Origin: Thiocapsa roseopersicina
GTDB taxonomy: Bacteria > Pseudomonadota > Gammaproteobacteria > Chromatiales > Chromatiaceae
DNA: 64,000 bases
Direction: 5' to 3'
NCBI RefSeq assembly: GCF_900106925.1
Contig: NZ_FNNZ01000019.1
Coordinates: 1-64,000, forward strand
The number at the start of each line of letters is the position of its first letter. The first letter of the stretch is position 1. The notes beneath the pieces were generated by a model, which saw only the letters and a list, made by a program, of their open reading frames with translations, ran no database searches and was not told where the DNA came from. Positions 49,547 to 58,766 of this stretch are shown here, piece by piece. Made by a program: the position numbers and the translations under genes.

Positions 49547-49816
49547 TCAGCGGCGCAGGCCGAGACGCGTGATCAGCTCGCGATAGCGGTCGACATCCTT
49601 GCGCTTGAGATAATCGAGCAGCTTGCGACGGGAATTGACCATGCGCACCAGACCGCGGCGCGAGTGATGATCGTGCTTGTGCTCCTTGAAATGATCGGTG
49701 AGCTGCAGGATGCGCGCGGTCAAGAGCGCGACCTGCACTTCCGGAGACCCCGTGTCGGTATCGGCACGACGGTAGTCTTCGACAATCTGTTTCTTCTCGG
49801 CTGCGGTCATTGTCAT
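49547..49816 (-). CDS. rpsO: 30S ribosomal protein S15
   Basis: 89 aa, exact family length from ATG 49816 ([20 protein letters not shown]), with GGGAG eight bases upstream. Core motifs [20 protein letters not shown] and [20 protein letters not shown] are intact. It binds 16S rRNA early in 30S assembly and represses its own mRNA in relatives. It precedes pnp; truB, usually immediately upstream, is separated here by 390 bases of repeat-rich DNA. Confidence 0.97.
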   Translation of the reverse strand: MTMTAAEKKQIVEDYRRADTDTGSPEVQVALLTARILQLTDHFKEHKHDHHSRRGLVRMVNSRRKLLDYLKRKDVDRYRELITRLGLRR

Positions 49817-50018
49817 TGGTGGTCTCCCAAGTATGTGATGGAGAAAAAAGGTCCAAGTCCGTCTCCGGTTCGGAAGAGGGATGGATCGCCCCGACAATGA
49901 CATCAGGGAATCGGACCGTGGGTTTGAAACGCAAACACTTCCTTCGATCCCGCACAATGCCGTCGCACCGCAGTACCGCGGGTTGCTCGGGCCTCATCGC
50001 CTGCGGATCATGACGCGC

Positions 50019-50102
50019 TAAACCGCGTCCAGAACGACATGCGTCGTTTTCATTGTTCGTTTAGCTTCGGAGATATCCTTCATCCCAGTGAGACGCGGTT
50101 TA
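50019..50102. repeat. Inverted repeat unit A (TAAACCGCGTC arms)
   Basis: Perfect 11-bp arms 50019-50029 and 50092-50102 enclose 62 bases that contain a further hairpin (AACGAC-ATGC-GTCGTT, 50033-50048). Confidence 0.8.
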
Positions 50103-50122
50103 GAGTTTAAGATTCTTAATAC

Positions 50123-50211
50123 TTTAAACCGCGCCGGCTCCGACAGTCGTCGGAGCCGGCGCGGCCAAACCATCCAACAAATGACGCATACCGCACCGGG
50201 CGCGGTTTAAA
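50123..50211. repeat. Inverted repeat unit B (TTTAAACCGCGCC arms)
   Basis: Perfect 13-bp arms 50123-50135 and 50199-50211 enclose 63 bases. The right arm spans the end of truB. Same core as unit A, so the two look like diverged copies of one element. Confidence 0.8.
50129..50164 (-). terminator. 16-bp GC-rich hairpin, probable truB terminator
   Basis: CCGCGCCGGCTCCGAC (50129-50144) pairs perfectly with 50149-50164 across a 4-base loop. On the minus strand it is followed by TTTAAAGTATT, a weak T tract, 43 bases after the truB stop. It could end the rimP-truB transcript. Confidence 0.55.
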
Positions 50212-51124
50212 TCAGCCTCTTGGGCTGAACGCGCCCGTCGTCGAGGATACTGCCGACACCGACGAAGATCTGCGACGGGTCATAAAGGCGGACCAATCCG
50301 TCCGTCGGCGCCTGCGGGATCAATACCGCCTGGCCTTGCCGCAAATAAAAGGCGGCATCGGCGGACAGACGAACCGCCGGCCAGTGGCCCAGGGCGCTGT
50401 CGAGCGGCAGGAGCAGCGCATCCAGACCGGCCATGTCGTCTTCGCCGGCCATCGCTTCGATCCGGTCCAAGCCGACGAAGGGACCGGCGGTCTCCGTATA
50501 AGGCCCCACGGCGGTGCGGCGCAGTCCGCTGACATGGGCGCCGCAGCCCAGCATGCGACCGATATCTTCGGCCAGCGTACGGACATAGGTACCCTTGGAG
50601 CAATGCACGTCCAGCTCGATCTCGGGTAGATCCATCGAGAGCAGATCGAGCGCGAAGATCTGGATCTCGCGCGGCGTGCGCTCGACCTCCAAGCCCTGCC
50701 GGGCCAGCTTGTAGAGCCGCTGCCCTTGGTGCTTCACGGCCGAGTGCATCGGCGGCAATTGCGAGATGGTGCCGAGAAAGCCGAGCAGCACCTCGCGCAC
50801 GCGCACCTCGTCGATCCCGACCACCGGCTCGTCGGCGATGATGTCGCCCTCGGCATCGGCGGTCGTGGTGGTCACGCCCAGGCGCACGCGCACCCGGTAG
50901 CGTTTGTCCGCATCCAGCAGATAGGCGGAGAATTTGGTCGCATCGCCCAGACAACAGGGCAAGAGTCCGGTCGCCAGAGGATCAAGGCTCCCGGTATGGC
51001 CGGCCTTGGCTGCGCGGTAGAACCGCTTCACGCGCTGCAGGGCGTCGTTCGACGACAAACCCAGCGGTTTATCCAGCAACAGGATGCCGGTGACATCTCG
51101 GCCTGTATTACGACGGCGTCCCAT
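50207..51124 (-). CDS. truB: tRNA pseudouridine(55) synthase
   Basis: 305 aa. It makes pseudouridine 55 in the T-loop of tRNA. Motifs: GILLLDKPLGLSSNDALQRV, the catalytic-aspartate motif GHTGSLDPLATGLLP, and SKGTYVRTLAEDIG; the C-terminal PUA-like domain follows. ATG 51124 (MGRRRN) is chosen with AGGAG ten bases upstream; it overlaps the rbfA end by 17 bases, indicating translational coupling. A longer start at 51148 is possible. Confidence 0.96.
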   Translation of the reverse strand: MGRRRNTGRDVTGILLLDKPLGLSSNDALQRVKRFYRAAKAGHTGSLDPLATGLLPCCLGDATKFSAYLLDADKRYRVRVRLGVTTTTADAEGDIIADEPVVGIDEVRVREVLLGFLGTISQLPPMHSAVKHQGQRLYKLARQGLEVERTPREIQIFALDLLSMDLPEIELDVHCSKGTYVRTLAEDIGRMLGCGAHVSGLRRTAVGPYTETAGPFVGLDRIEAMAGEDDMAGLDALLLPLDSALGHWPAVRLSADAAFYLRQGQAVLIPQAPTDGLVRLYDPSQIFVGVGSILDDGRVQPKRLI

Positions 51125-51518
51125 CAACCTGCGGCTCCTGATCGGCATCTTGATGCGTGGATTGGTCGGACTGCCCGACCGCTTGCGAGATCAGCGCCGC
51201 GAGGCGCTCGCCCTTGCCGATCGACTCATCGAACACAAAATGCAGCTGAGGGACGGTCCGAAGACGGACGCGCTGGGCGAGCGCGTGGCGGAGGAATCCG
51301 GCGAGCCGCCCGTTGAGCAGACGCACCTGTTCGGCGGCCTCGTCGTCCGTCGGAAAGCAGGTGAAGAAGACCTTGGCGTGCGCCAAGTCCCGCGCCACCC
51401 GCACCTCGTGGACCGTGATGTTGGCCAGACGCGGATCCTTCACCTCGTCGCGCACCAACGTGGAGAGGACACGCTTCAGCTCGGCGCCGATGCGTTCCGT
51501 ACGGTCGAATTCCTTCAT
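51108..51518 (-). CDS. rbfA: Ribosome-binding factor A
   Basis: 136 aa. A KH-like protein needed for late 30S maturation and cold growth. Typical opening EFDRTERIGAELKRVLSTLV, then VKDPRLANITVHEVRVARDL and PQLHFVFDESIGKGERLAAL. The C-terminal tail is polar (SDQSTHQDADQEPQVDG). It starts 4 bases after infB ends and overlaps truB. Confidence 0.96.
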   Translation of the reverse strand: MKEFDRTERIGAELKRVLSTLVRDEVKDPRLANITVHEVRVARDLAHAKVFFTCFPTDDEAAEQVRLLNGRLAGFLRHALAQRVRLRTVPQLHFVFDESIGKGERLAALISQAVGQSDQSTHQDADQEPQVDGTPS

Positions 51519-51522
51519 CCGA

Positions 51523-54276
51523 TCAGATCTCGCGGGCCCGTTCGGTCCGCTCGAAGACCTCGATCTGGTCGCCCGGCTGCACGTCGTTGTAGTTCTTTAC
51601 GCCGATACCGCATTCGATGCCGTGCTTCACCTCGCTCACGTCGTCCTTGAAGCGACGCAGCGACTCGAGCGCGCCTTCGTAGACCACGACGTTGTTGCGC
51701 AGCACGCGGATCGGGCTGTTGCGACGGATCACACCCTCGGTGACCATGCAGCCGGCAACCGCGCCGAACTTCGAGGAGCGGAAGACGTCGCGCACCTGAG
51801 CCAGACCGATGATCTCCTCCGTGACGATCGGACTGAGCAGGCCCGAAATGGCCTTCTTCACGTCGTCGATCAGCTCGTAGATGATGCTGTAGTAGCGCAG
51901 GTCGAGGCCCTTGTCCTCGATCACCCGGCGTGCCGCGGCATCGGCCCGGACATTGAACCCGAGCAGGATGGCGTTGGAGGTCACAGCTAGGTTGGCGTCG
52001 GACTCGGTGATGCCGCCGACACCGACTGCGACCAGCGCGACCTTGACCTCCTCGTTCCCGAGCTTGAGCAGGCTGTCTTTGAGTGCCTCGAGACTGCCCT
52101 GCACATCGGCCTTGATGATGAGGTTGACGCTCTTCTGCTCGCCGTCCTTGATCTGCGCGAAGAGCTGATCCAGGCTGACGCCGCGCTGCTCGTCGAAGCG
52201 GCTCTGACGCGAGCGCGCCGAGCGGAACTCCGCGACCTCGCGTGCCCGGCGCTCGTCGGCGACCGTCATGACGTCGTCGCCGGCATAGGGCGTGCCCGAG
52301 AGACCGAGCACCTGCACCGGAATCGAAGGCCCGGCCGCCTCGACCGGCACGCCGGCCTCGTCGAACATGGCGCGAACGCGGCCGTGCTCGCCGCCGCTGA
52401 CGATGATGTCGCCGCGCCGCAGGGTCCCGGATTGAACCAGAACGGTCGCGACCGGGCCGCGTCCCTTATCCAGACTGGACTCGACGATCGTGCCGCGGGC
52501 GGGGCCGTCGACCGCCGCCTTGAGCTCGAGGACCTCGGACTGCAGAAGGATCGCGTCCAGGAGGTCGTCGATGCCGTCGCCGGTCTTGGCCGAGACCTGC
52601 ACCATCATAGTGTCGCCGCCCCACTCCTCAGCCACGACCTGGTGCTGGGTCAGCTCCTGCATCACCTTGTCCGGATGGGCGTCCGGCTTGTCGATCTTGT
52701 TGATCGCGACGATGATCGGAACCCCGGAGGCACGGGCGTGCTGGATGGCCTCGACCGTCTGCGGCATGACGCCGTCGTCGGCCGCTACCACCAGGATGAC
52801 GATGTCCGTGACCTTGGCCCCGCGAGCACGCATCGCCGAGAAGGCGGCATGGCCGGGGGTATCGAGGAAGGAGACGGTACCCTTGGCCGTCTCGACATGG
52901 TAAGCGCCGATGTGCTGGGTAATCCCGCCCGCCTCGCCGGAGGCGACACGAGTGCGACGGATATAGTCGAGCAACGAGGTCTTGCCGTGGTCGACGTGAC
53001 CCATGATGGTCACGACCGGGGGACGCGGCATCATCTCGGCCTGCTCGACCTGCTCCTGGACCTCTTCCATCAACACGCCTTCGGCATCGCGCTCGTCGGC
53101 ACGGATTGCCGTGTGGCCGAGCTCCTCGACGACGATGGTCGCGGTATCGCGATCGAGCGTCTGGTTGATGGTGACCATCACGCCTTGCTTGAAGAGCTCG
53201 CGAATCACCTCGGATGCCTTCACCGACATGCGGCTGGCGAGCTCGCCGACCGAGATGGCCTCGGGGATCACGACCTCGCGCACGACGGGGGAGGTCGGCT
53301 TCTGGAAGACGTGCTTGTCTTGGAGCTGCGGCTTGAGCGTCTTCTTCTTGCGGCGCAGTCCGCGACCGGCAGCACCGCCCGCGGAATCGATCTCTTCGTA
53401 ATCGGCGCTGGGCGCCACCGCGGCCTCGCGACCTCGCGAGCTATCCTTGCGTCCGGCCTTCTTGACCGAACGCTCCTTCTCGGAGATCTCGGCCGGTTTC
53501 TTCAGAGGTGCCTTCTTCGGCTTCGAAGCCTCGGCGCGACGCACGACGGCCGCCGCCACGGGCTCCTCTTCGTCCGCTTCGATCGCGCTCTCGATCTCGA
53601 TCGCAGTACTCGCAGCCGCTCGCTCCTCCGCTTCGGCAGCAAGGCGAGCCGCCTCTTCTGCCGCACGCGCCGCCTCGGCGACGCGTCGCTCCTGCTCCTC
53701 GATCCGACGCCTCTCGTCCTGCTCGCGCGCGAGGCGCTCTTGGTCTTCCTGCTCGGCAAGCCTGCGCGCCTCCTGCTCGGCACGCAACGACTCGAGCTCG
53801 ATACGGCGACGCCCGCCGTCATGCGCAGGTGCCGAGGATGCCGGGCGCTCGCGCTGCGGCCGCGCTCGTTCCACGGCCGGCCTCTGCTGGGCGCTGGCTG
53901 CGGACGGCGGCGGGACCGGCTCGTCGGCTCGTTTGACGTAGGTTCGTTTGCGCCGAACCTCGACACTCACGGTCTTGGCCCGCGCGGCGGGGGTCGGCCG
54001 AGCACTCCCGACATTTCCCCGTGGCGCCGCAGCGGGCTGGCGCAGCTCGCTGACCGACTTGCGCTTGAGCGTAACTTGACCGGGCGTGGTACCGCTGTCG
54101 GCCTCGGCTTTACCGTGGCTGCGACGCAGATAGCCGAGAAGCTGGAGTTTCTCCTGCTCCGTCAAGGTGGTCTCCGCGTTCTCCGCGGTGATGCCTGCCT
54201 CGTTCAGCTGTGTCAGGAGACGCTCAACCGGGATGCCGACCGTAGAGGCGAGTTGCTTGACCGTGACTTCACTCAT
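51523..54276 (-). CDS. infB: Translation initiation factor IF-2
   Basis: 917 aa. The IF2_N module ([20 protein letters not shown]) leads into a long charged coiled-coil region (about 100-300, rich in Arg, Glu, Ala), a second IF2_N-like module ([20 protein letters not shown]) and the GTPase domain: P-loop [12 protein letters not shown] near residue 425, [23 protein letters not shown]. Domains II-IV, which bind fMet-tRNA, follow. It delivers initiator tRNA to the 30S subunit. It lies between nusA and rbfA in the conserved operon. Confidence 0.98.
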   Translation of the reverse strand: MSEVTVKQLASTVGIPVERLLTQLNEAGITAENAETTLTEQEKLQLLGYLRRSHGKAEADSGTTPGQVTLKRKSVSELRQPAAAPRGNVGSARPTPAARAKTVSVEVRRKRTYVKRADEPVPPPSAASAQQRPAVERARPQRERPASSAPAHDGGRRRIELESLRAEQEARRLAEQEDQERLAREQDERRRIEEQERRVAEAARAAEEAARLAAEAEERAAASTAIEIESAIEADEEEPVAAAVVRRAEASKPKKAPLKKPAEISEKERSVKKAGRKDSSRGREAAVAPSADYEEIDSAGGAAGRGLRRKKKTLKPQLQDKHVFQKPTSPVVREVVIPEAISVGELASRMSVKASEVIRELFKQGVMVTINQTLDRDTATIVVEELGHTAIRADERDAEGVLMEEVQEQVEQAEMMPRPPVVTIMGHVDHGKTSLLDYIRRTRVASGEAGGITQHIGAYHVETAKGTVSFLDTPGHAAFSAMRARGAKVTDIVILVVAADDGVMPQTVEAIQHARASGVPIIVAINKIDKPDAHPDKVMQELTQHQVVAEEWGGDTMMVQVSAKTGDGIDDLLDAILLQSEVLELKAAVDGPARGTIVESSLDKGRGPVATVLVQSGTLRRGDIIVSGGEHGRVRAMFDEAGVPVEAAGPSIPVQVLGLSGTPYAGDDVMTVADERRAREVAEFRSARSRQSRFDEQRGVSLDQLFAQIKDGEQKSVNLIIKADVQGSLEALKDSLLKLGNEEVKVALVAVGVGGITESDANLAVTSNAILLGFNVRADAAARRVIEDKGLDLRYYSIIYELIDDVKKAISGLLSPIVTEEIIGLAQVRDVFRSSKFGAVAGCMVTEGVIRRNSPIRVLRNNVVVYEGALESLRRFKDDVSEVKHGIECGIGVKNYNDVQPGDQIEVFERTERAREI

Positions 54277-54294
54277 GAACTGACCTTTATTCCT

Positions 54295-55797
54295 CTATTC
54301 CTGCGGGGCGTCCGCAAACCAGGGCTCGCGGGCCTTCATGATCAAGCGGGCCGCACGCTCGCGGTCCATCCCGTCGATGTCCAGCAGGTCGTCGACCGAC
54401 TGCTCGGCGAGATCCTCGACTGTGGCCACGCCGCGTTCCGCAAGGGCATAGGCCAACGGCTCGTCCATCCCGTCCATATCCAGCAGATCCTGCGCAGGAT
54501 CCCGAGATCCGTCCTCCTCGGTGGCGATCGCACGCGTCAACAAGACGTCGTTGGCTCGCTCGCGCAGCAGCTCGATCGTATCGTCGTCGAGCTCGTCGAT
54601 CGCCTGCATCTCGACCAAGGGCACGTAAGCCACCTCGTCGACCGTGCTGAAACCTTCTTCGACCAGGATGGCCGCAAGGTTCTCGTCGACCCCGAGCTGA
54701 TCCATGAAGGTTTGGACCGAACGAATGGCTTCCTGCTCGCCTTTGGCCGCCGCGTCCTCTTCGTTCATGACGTTGAGCTCCCAGCCGGTCAACTGACTGG
54801 CAAGGCGAACGTTCTGACCGTTGCGTCCGATCGCCTGTGCAAGGTTCTCTTCCTTGACGGCGACATCCATGCTGCGCGCCTCTTCGTCGATGACGATCGA
54901 GACGACGTCGGCCGGGGACATGGCGTTGATGACGTATTGGGCGGGATTCTCGTCCCAGAGGATGATATCGACGCGCTCGCCGTTGAGCTCGTTGGAAACG
55001 GCTTGCACGCGCGATCCGCGCATCCCGACACAAGCGCCGACGGGATCGATACGCGGGTCTGTGGTCCGCACCGCGATCTTGGCGCGGGAGCCGGGATCGC
55101 GCGCCGCACCCAGGATCTGAATCAGCCCTTCTCCGACTTCGGGCACCTCGAGCTTGAACAGCTCGATCAGCAGCTCCGGGGCGGTACGACTGACAAACAG
55201 CTGCGGACCCTTGGGCTCGGAGCGGACATCGTAGAGATAGCCGCGGAGACGATCGCCGGGGCGCACCGACTCGCGAGGAATCACGTGGTCGCGCGGCACC
55301 AGTGCCTCGGCGTTGCTGCCGAGATCCACCATGATGGTGCCGCGCTCGGCCTTCTTCACGATGCCGGTCACCAATTGACCTTTGCGCTCGCCGAACGCCT
55401 CGACGATCTTCGCACGCTCGGCCTCGCGGACTTTCTGTACGATGACCTGCTTGGCGGTCTGTGCCGCGATCCGACCGAACAGCTCCGAATCGATCTCTTC
55501 CTCGATGAAGTCGCCCGGAGCGAGCTCGGGCTCGAGAATCTGTGCTGCGGACTCGGTAATCTGCCGCGAAGGAGCATCCAGCACACCCTGCTCGGGATCG
55601 GGCACGATCTCCCAGCGCCGGAAGGAGCGATAGTCGCCGGTCTTGCGGTCGATCGTCACACGCACATCGATCTCCCCGCCGTGTTTTTTGCGGGTGGCCG
55701 ACGCCAACGCGGCCTCGATGGCCTCGAAGATGACGCCTTCGGGGACGTCCTTCTCGTTCGAGACCGCCTCCACGACCAATAAGATCTCTTTACTCAT
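54295..55797 (-). CDS. nusA: Transcription termination/antitermination factor NusA
   Basis: 500 aa. RNA polymerase-binding N-domain ([20 protein letters not shown]), S1 ([20 protein letters not shown]), two KH domains ([40 protein letters not shown]) and two C-terminal acidic repeat (AR) modules ending near [19 protein letters not shown], as in gammaproteobacteria. It modulates pausing and termination and in relatives controls its own operon. Follows rimP by 138 bases, precedes infB by 18. Confidence 0.98.
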   Translation of the reverse strand: MSKEILLVVEAVSNEKDVPEGVIFEAIEAALASATRKKHGGEIDVRVTIDRKTGDYRSFRRWEIVPDPEQGVLDAPSRQITESAAQILEPELAPGDFIEEEIDSELFGRIAAQTAKQVIVQKVREAERAKIVEAFGERKGQLVTGIVKKAERGTIMVDLGSNAEALVPRDHVIPRESVRPGDRLRGYLYDVRSEPKGPQLFVSRTAPELLIELFKLEVPEVGEGLIQILGAARDPGSRAKIAVRTTDPRIDPVGACVGMRGSRVQAVSNELNGERVDIILWDENPAQYVINAMSPADVVSIVIDEEARSMDVAVKEENLAQAIGRNGQNVRLASQLTGWELNVMNEEDAAAKGEQEAIRSVQTFMDQLGVDENLAAILVEEGFSTVDEVAYVPLVEMQAIDELDDDTIELLRERANDVLLTRAIATEEDGSRDPAQDLLDMDGMDEPLAYALAERGVATVEDLAEQSVDDLLDIDGMDRERAARLIMKAREPWFADAPQE

Positions 55798-55935
55798 TCC
55801 ACCTCATCCGACTCAATAGATCCGGCTCGCAACAGGTTCGGGCCGATGCCATCGACAACCGACGTGCGACTTGACCGAATGCGGCTACGCTGGTCCGTGA
55901 CTACGCTGGTCCGTTACTAAGCTGGCCCGGCGACG

Positions 55936-56394
55936 TCAAAAAATGGGGACGAGCCTGGCAATCTCGATCCGATTCACGGGGATCGCCCAGAGACGACCGT
56001 CCGCCTCGAGGCTGACGATGCCGTCTTCGCAACCCCGAAGAACACCTTCCAGACTGCGTCGCCCTTCGATCTTCTCGCTCAATCGAACCTTGGCACGCGA
56101 GCCTTCGAAACGCCGAAAATGCTCGGGAAACACCAGCGGCCGATCCAATCCCGGCGACGACACCTCAAGGTCGTAGCGACCCTGGAGCGGGTCTTCGACG
56201 TCCAGAACCGCACTCAACTGGTCGCTCACGGCGGCACAATCGTCGAGCCCGATGCCGCGTTCATGGTCGATGTAAACCCGCAGCGTGGCGCCGCTCGCAC
56301 CGCGCTGAAACAGCTCGACACCGACGAGCTCGTAGCCCAGAGGCTCGACAACCTCGCGGGCCAACAGGTTGAGACGACTGTCCGCAGGCTCCAT
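55936..56394 (-). CDS. rimP: Ribosome maturation factor RimP
   Basis: 152 aa. Helps assemble the 30S head. Motifs: LAREVVEPLGYELVGVELFQ, RVYIDHERGIGLDDCAAVSD, and YDLEVSSPGLDRPLVFPEHF. ATG 56394 follows GAAGGGCG; the longer open frame runs through two terminators and is not coding. It opens the rimP-nusA-infB-rbfA-truB operon. A terminator-like hairpin sits 17 bases before the start, so the operon may be attenuated. Confidence 0.95.
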   Translation of the reverse strand: MEPADSRLNLLAREVVEPLGYELVGVELFQRGASGATLRVYIDHERGIGLDDCAAVSDQLSAVLDVEDPLQGRYDLEVSSPGLDRPLVFPEHFRRFEGSRAKVRLSEKIEGRRSLEGVLRGCEDGIVSLEADGRLWAIPVNRIEIARLVPIF

Positions 56395-56410
56395 CGTACG
56401 CCCTTCAGAA

Positions 56411-56434
56411 ACAAAAATTGGGCCATTGGCCCAA
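56411..56434 (-). terminator. Terminator-like hairpin in the rimP leader (possible attenuator)
   Basis: Minus strand: TTGGGCC-AAT-GGCCCAA followed by TTTTTG, ending just before the rimP ribosome site. Any promoter for rimP must lie upstream of it, so this is a leader terminator that must be read through. Confidence 0.6.
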
Positions 56435-56634
56435 CGACTTAAAGAATCCGTCCCATGCCCGACACGACCTAACGGAACGAAATCACCTTTCGGCAGCGAT
56501 CGACGATTGCGCCGATCCGATCCCGGACCGTGGAAACGGACCGCACACGCAAGACACGGGACAGATGAAACCCGGCGGACCACCTCGCGAGTGGGGCCGC
56601 CGACCAGAAGCCCGGCAGCAACGAAAGGCCCAAG

Positions 56635-56659
56635 ATAAAAAAACCCCATCGAAGGGGTT
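56635..56659 (-). terminator. Minus-strand intrinsic terminator upstream of rimP
   Basis: Minus strand: AACCCC-TTCGAT-GGGGTT followed by seven T. It lies 40 bases after the stop of the small frame at 56699 and about 240 bases before rimP. Confidence 0.8.
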
Positions 56660-56698
56660 CTTAAGAAACGCCGACCTTCAAGGTGCTCGCAGGAGACT

Positions 56699-56890
56699 TC
56701 ATCTACGAAGCCCTTGGAGTGTATCCGGTTCGACCTTGATCTGCAAGGTCGTTGAGGTGGTCACACGCCGCACGACACCCCGCAGGCTCGGCTTGTCGTC
56801 GGCGCCGACACCGCCGACGAGCGGACCGCCGGTTGCCGGACGAGCCATCTGCAGTGCAGTCTGCGAGCATGCAAGAACCGGATGCCACAT
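56699..56890 (-). CDS. Possible small protein upstream of the rimP operon
   Basis: A 63-codon frame (MWHPVLACSQTALQMARPAT ... LQIKVEPDTLQGLRR) ends 40 bases before a strong terminator in the same direction, and its third-position base use looks coding. GGAG lies too close to ATG 56890 for a good ribosome site, and longer starts reach into the divergent SprT gene. Unknown family; may be a chance frame. Confidence 0.3.
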   Translation of the reverse strand: MWHPVLACSQTALQMARPATGGPLVGGVGADDKPSLRGVVRRVTTSTTLQIKVEPDTLQGLRR

Positions 56891-56975
56891 GCGCTCCGGA
56901 CGGTCGCACGAAACCGACAAAGGTCGGCTGCGCGCTAAGGACGGCACCGGCGGGGAATAGGACAACGAGGATCCG

Positions 56976-57524
56976 ATGACACGCGAATCGATCACAGACG
57001 AGCCCGAGGCGCCCCTTTCCCCGCTCGAGCACGCCACAACCCGTACCGGAGCGCTTCTGCGCGAGGCGGAGGCTTGGCTGCACCTCGCGATGCCTCAGGT
57101 CGAGATCCGATTCGACCTTCGCGGGACCGCGGCAGGCCAGGCGCGGATGCGGAACACGTCGTTCGCACTCATCCGTTACAATGCGGCGCTTTTACGTCTG
57201 CACCCTGAGGAATTCGTCGCCGAAACCGTGCCGCACGAGGTCGCACATGTCGTGGCGTTCGCCAAGCACGGGGCGCGCATCCGGCCGCACGGCGCCGAAT
57301 GGCAAGCCGTCATGCGTCATTTCGGCGTCGAGCCGTCCCGCTGCCATCGGTACGACGTGTCGAGGCTGCGCACACGATCCCTGCAGCGATTTCTTTATCG
57401 CTGCGGTTGCGGCACACACGAGATCAGCAGCATTCGCCACAACCGAATCTGCCGACAAGGAATCGTCTATCTCTGTCGCCGCTGCCGGCAACCCCTACAC
57501 CACGAGGCCGAATCGCGATACTGA
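56976..57524 (+). CDS. SprT-like zinc metalloprotease-family protein
   Basis: 182 aa. Central HEVAH zinc-binding helix in VPHEVAHVVAFAKHG, the downstream HGAEWQAVMRHFG motif, and a C-terminal zinc ribbon with CGCGTHEISSIRHNRI and CRRCRQPL. Related to bacterial SprT and eukaryotic Spartan, which degrade DNA-crosslinked proteins; the bacterial role is not settled. ATG 56976 has GAGGA upstream. A second ATG within the N-terminus is possible. Convergent with the next gene. Confidence 0.9.
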   Translation: MTRESITDEPEAPLSPLEHATTRTGALLREAEAWLHLAMPQVEIRFDLRGTAAGQARMRNTSFALIRYNAALLRLHPEEFVAETVPHEVAHVVAFAKHGARIRPHGAEWQAVMRHFGVEPSRCHRYDVSRLRTRSLQRFLYRCGCGTHEISSIRHNRICRQGIVYLCRRCRQPLHHEAESRY

Positions 57525-57604
57525 ACGACCGCTCGCGCCTGCGTCTGCGGAGCGAATCCGCGCATCCACCCGAATGCGGATGCGACGAACCCGCTCGGCA
57601 GGAA

Positions 57605-58624
57605 CTAGCGCTGGTAGGCCGGTGCGCCGTATGCAGGAGCGTAACCCGGACCGTAGCCGTAAGCGGGATACCCCATGGGCGCGGCCATGGGGCCCGGCAC
57701 CTGCATCCGCTCCCAGTATTCGCGGGCACGCTGGTCGGCGGCACGCCGCATGTTTTCATACTCGGTCATCATGCGTGCCCGATACTGAGCGGCACTTTCC
57801 TGGCGGCGATCGAACGCGGGAGCACCGGGCGCGGGCATGGTCGGCGCAGACGCACTCTCCATCGGCGCGAACGGCTGGGGTACCACCGGAACCGGCGCGA
57901 AACCCTGCGTAATCGGGGCGGACATTGGCGCGGCGACGTCGGCCGATCCGGATGCCGCCTCGCCCCCCATCAGGGACTCGGCGAAGACGGTTGCCTCGGC
58001 GTCTTTCAGCGGAGGCGAAGTGGAGGGGGCGGTTCGTTCGAGCGTGACCTCGGAGACCTGCTCGGACATCGGCTCGGACATCGGCTCCGGGCTCGGAGTG
58101 CGAGCTGCGGCGGTCGCAGGCAAGGGGGCGGAATGGCGATTGAACGCCGAGGCGGCCGGACGGTCTTCCGCGACCTGCATCGGCATGGGGTTGGCGGCGG
58201 ACTCCTGCGGGGCTGCGCTCGCCTCCACAACCGCCGGCTCGGCAGCGATCGGCTCGACCTTCGCGTCCTCGGTCGGCGCCGCGTCGGGGGCACGGATCTC
58301 AGCCGTTTCCGTCTCGGCCGAGCCGGTCAGATCCTTGACCGTATCGACGACCTTGTGGAAGCCGTCCGCCCCGGCGGCGGTCACATCGGCGATCACGGTT
58401 TCGGCCGAGGCCGTAAGATCGCCGAGCTTGTCGACGAGCTTCTGGAACCCTTCGGCTTCGACACCGCTCTCGTCGGCCACCGCCGCCTGCGTCGTATCGC
58501 CGGTGGCATCACGGTCGACCGAGCTCAGATACAAATAACCGAAGGCGATCACGACCGCCCAAAGCGAGAGCTTCGGGATCCAACCAAGACCGGAGCGTTT
58601 GGGAGCAGTATCCTCGGTGGCCAT
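57605..58624 (-). CDS. Membrane-anchored protein with duplicated helical motif and Tyr/Gly-rich tail
   Basis: 339 aa. One membrane helix (SLWAVVIAFGYLYLSSV, about 20-36) after a short basic N-terminus. A duplicated 20-residue motif follows: GFQKLVDKLGDLTASAETVI (59-78) and GFHKVVDTVKDLTGSAETET (88-107). A long Ala/Pro/Glu low-complexity region leads to a conserved-looking helix (QYRARMMTEYENMRRAADQR) and a tail YGYGPGYAPAYGAPAYQR. The tail resembles the Gly/Tyr repeats of sulfur globule envelope proteins, but such proteins are normally secreted and smaller. AGGAGAATCC precedes ATG 58624, and a good promoter lies 45 bases upstream. Function unknown. Confidence 0.75.
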   Translation of the reverse strand: MATEDTAPKRSGLGWIPKLSLWAVVIAFGYLYLSSVDRDATGDTTQAAVADESGVEAEGFQKLVDKLGDLTASAETVIADVTAAGADGFHKVVDTVKDLTGSAETETAEIRAPDAAPTEDAKVEPIAAEPAVVEASAAPQESAANPMPMQVAEDRPAASAFNRHSAPLPATAAARTPSPEPMSEPMSEQVSEVTLERTAPSTSPPLKDAEATVFAESLMGGEAASGSADVAAPMSAPITQGFAPVPVVPQPFAPMESASAPTMPAPGAPAFDRRQESAAQYRARMMTEYENMRRAADQRAREYWERMQVPGPMAAPMGYPAYGYGPGYAPAYGAPAYQR

Positions 58625-58668
58625 TTCGGATTCTCCTGAAATAGAGAAATTGGGGGGAAGGGACGTTT

Positions 58669-58698
58669 ATTGTATCAGAGTTTCCTGATGTACTTAAA
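58669..58698 (-). promoter_or_regulatory. Sigma-70 promoter with extended -10 for the 57605-58624 gene
   Basis: Minus strand TGATACAAT (-10 box 58669-58674 with TG extension) preceded by a poor -35 (TTTAAG, 18-base spacer). Predicted leader is about 38 bases. Confidence 0.6.
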
Positions 58699-58766
58699 CA
58701 CCTTGCGCTCCCCCTTGCGCATCGGGCCGTCCCGCGGATGCGCCCCGACCCGCAGCGACCGGCGGA

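Larger units (their letters stand above)
49817..50206. other. Repeat-rich spacer between truB and rpsO
   Basis: 390 bases without a gene. It holds two inverted pairs built from the same core, TAAACCGCG: 50019-50029 with 50092-50102, and 50123-50135 with 50199-50211. There is also a 16-bp GC-rich hairpin at 50129-50164. The last repeat arm overlaps the truB stop codon. Confidence 0.8.

Noticed and set aside
52384-55782. 1132-codon plus-strand open frame antisense to infB and nusA
   Set aside because: Very long but only reflects high-GC codon structure of the two real genes on the minus strand.
56661-56770. Possible tRNA upstream of rimP
   Set aside because: A GGTTCGACC string resembles a T-loop, but the T-stem does not pair and no acceptor stem or anticodon arm fits.
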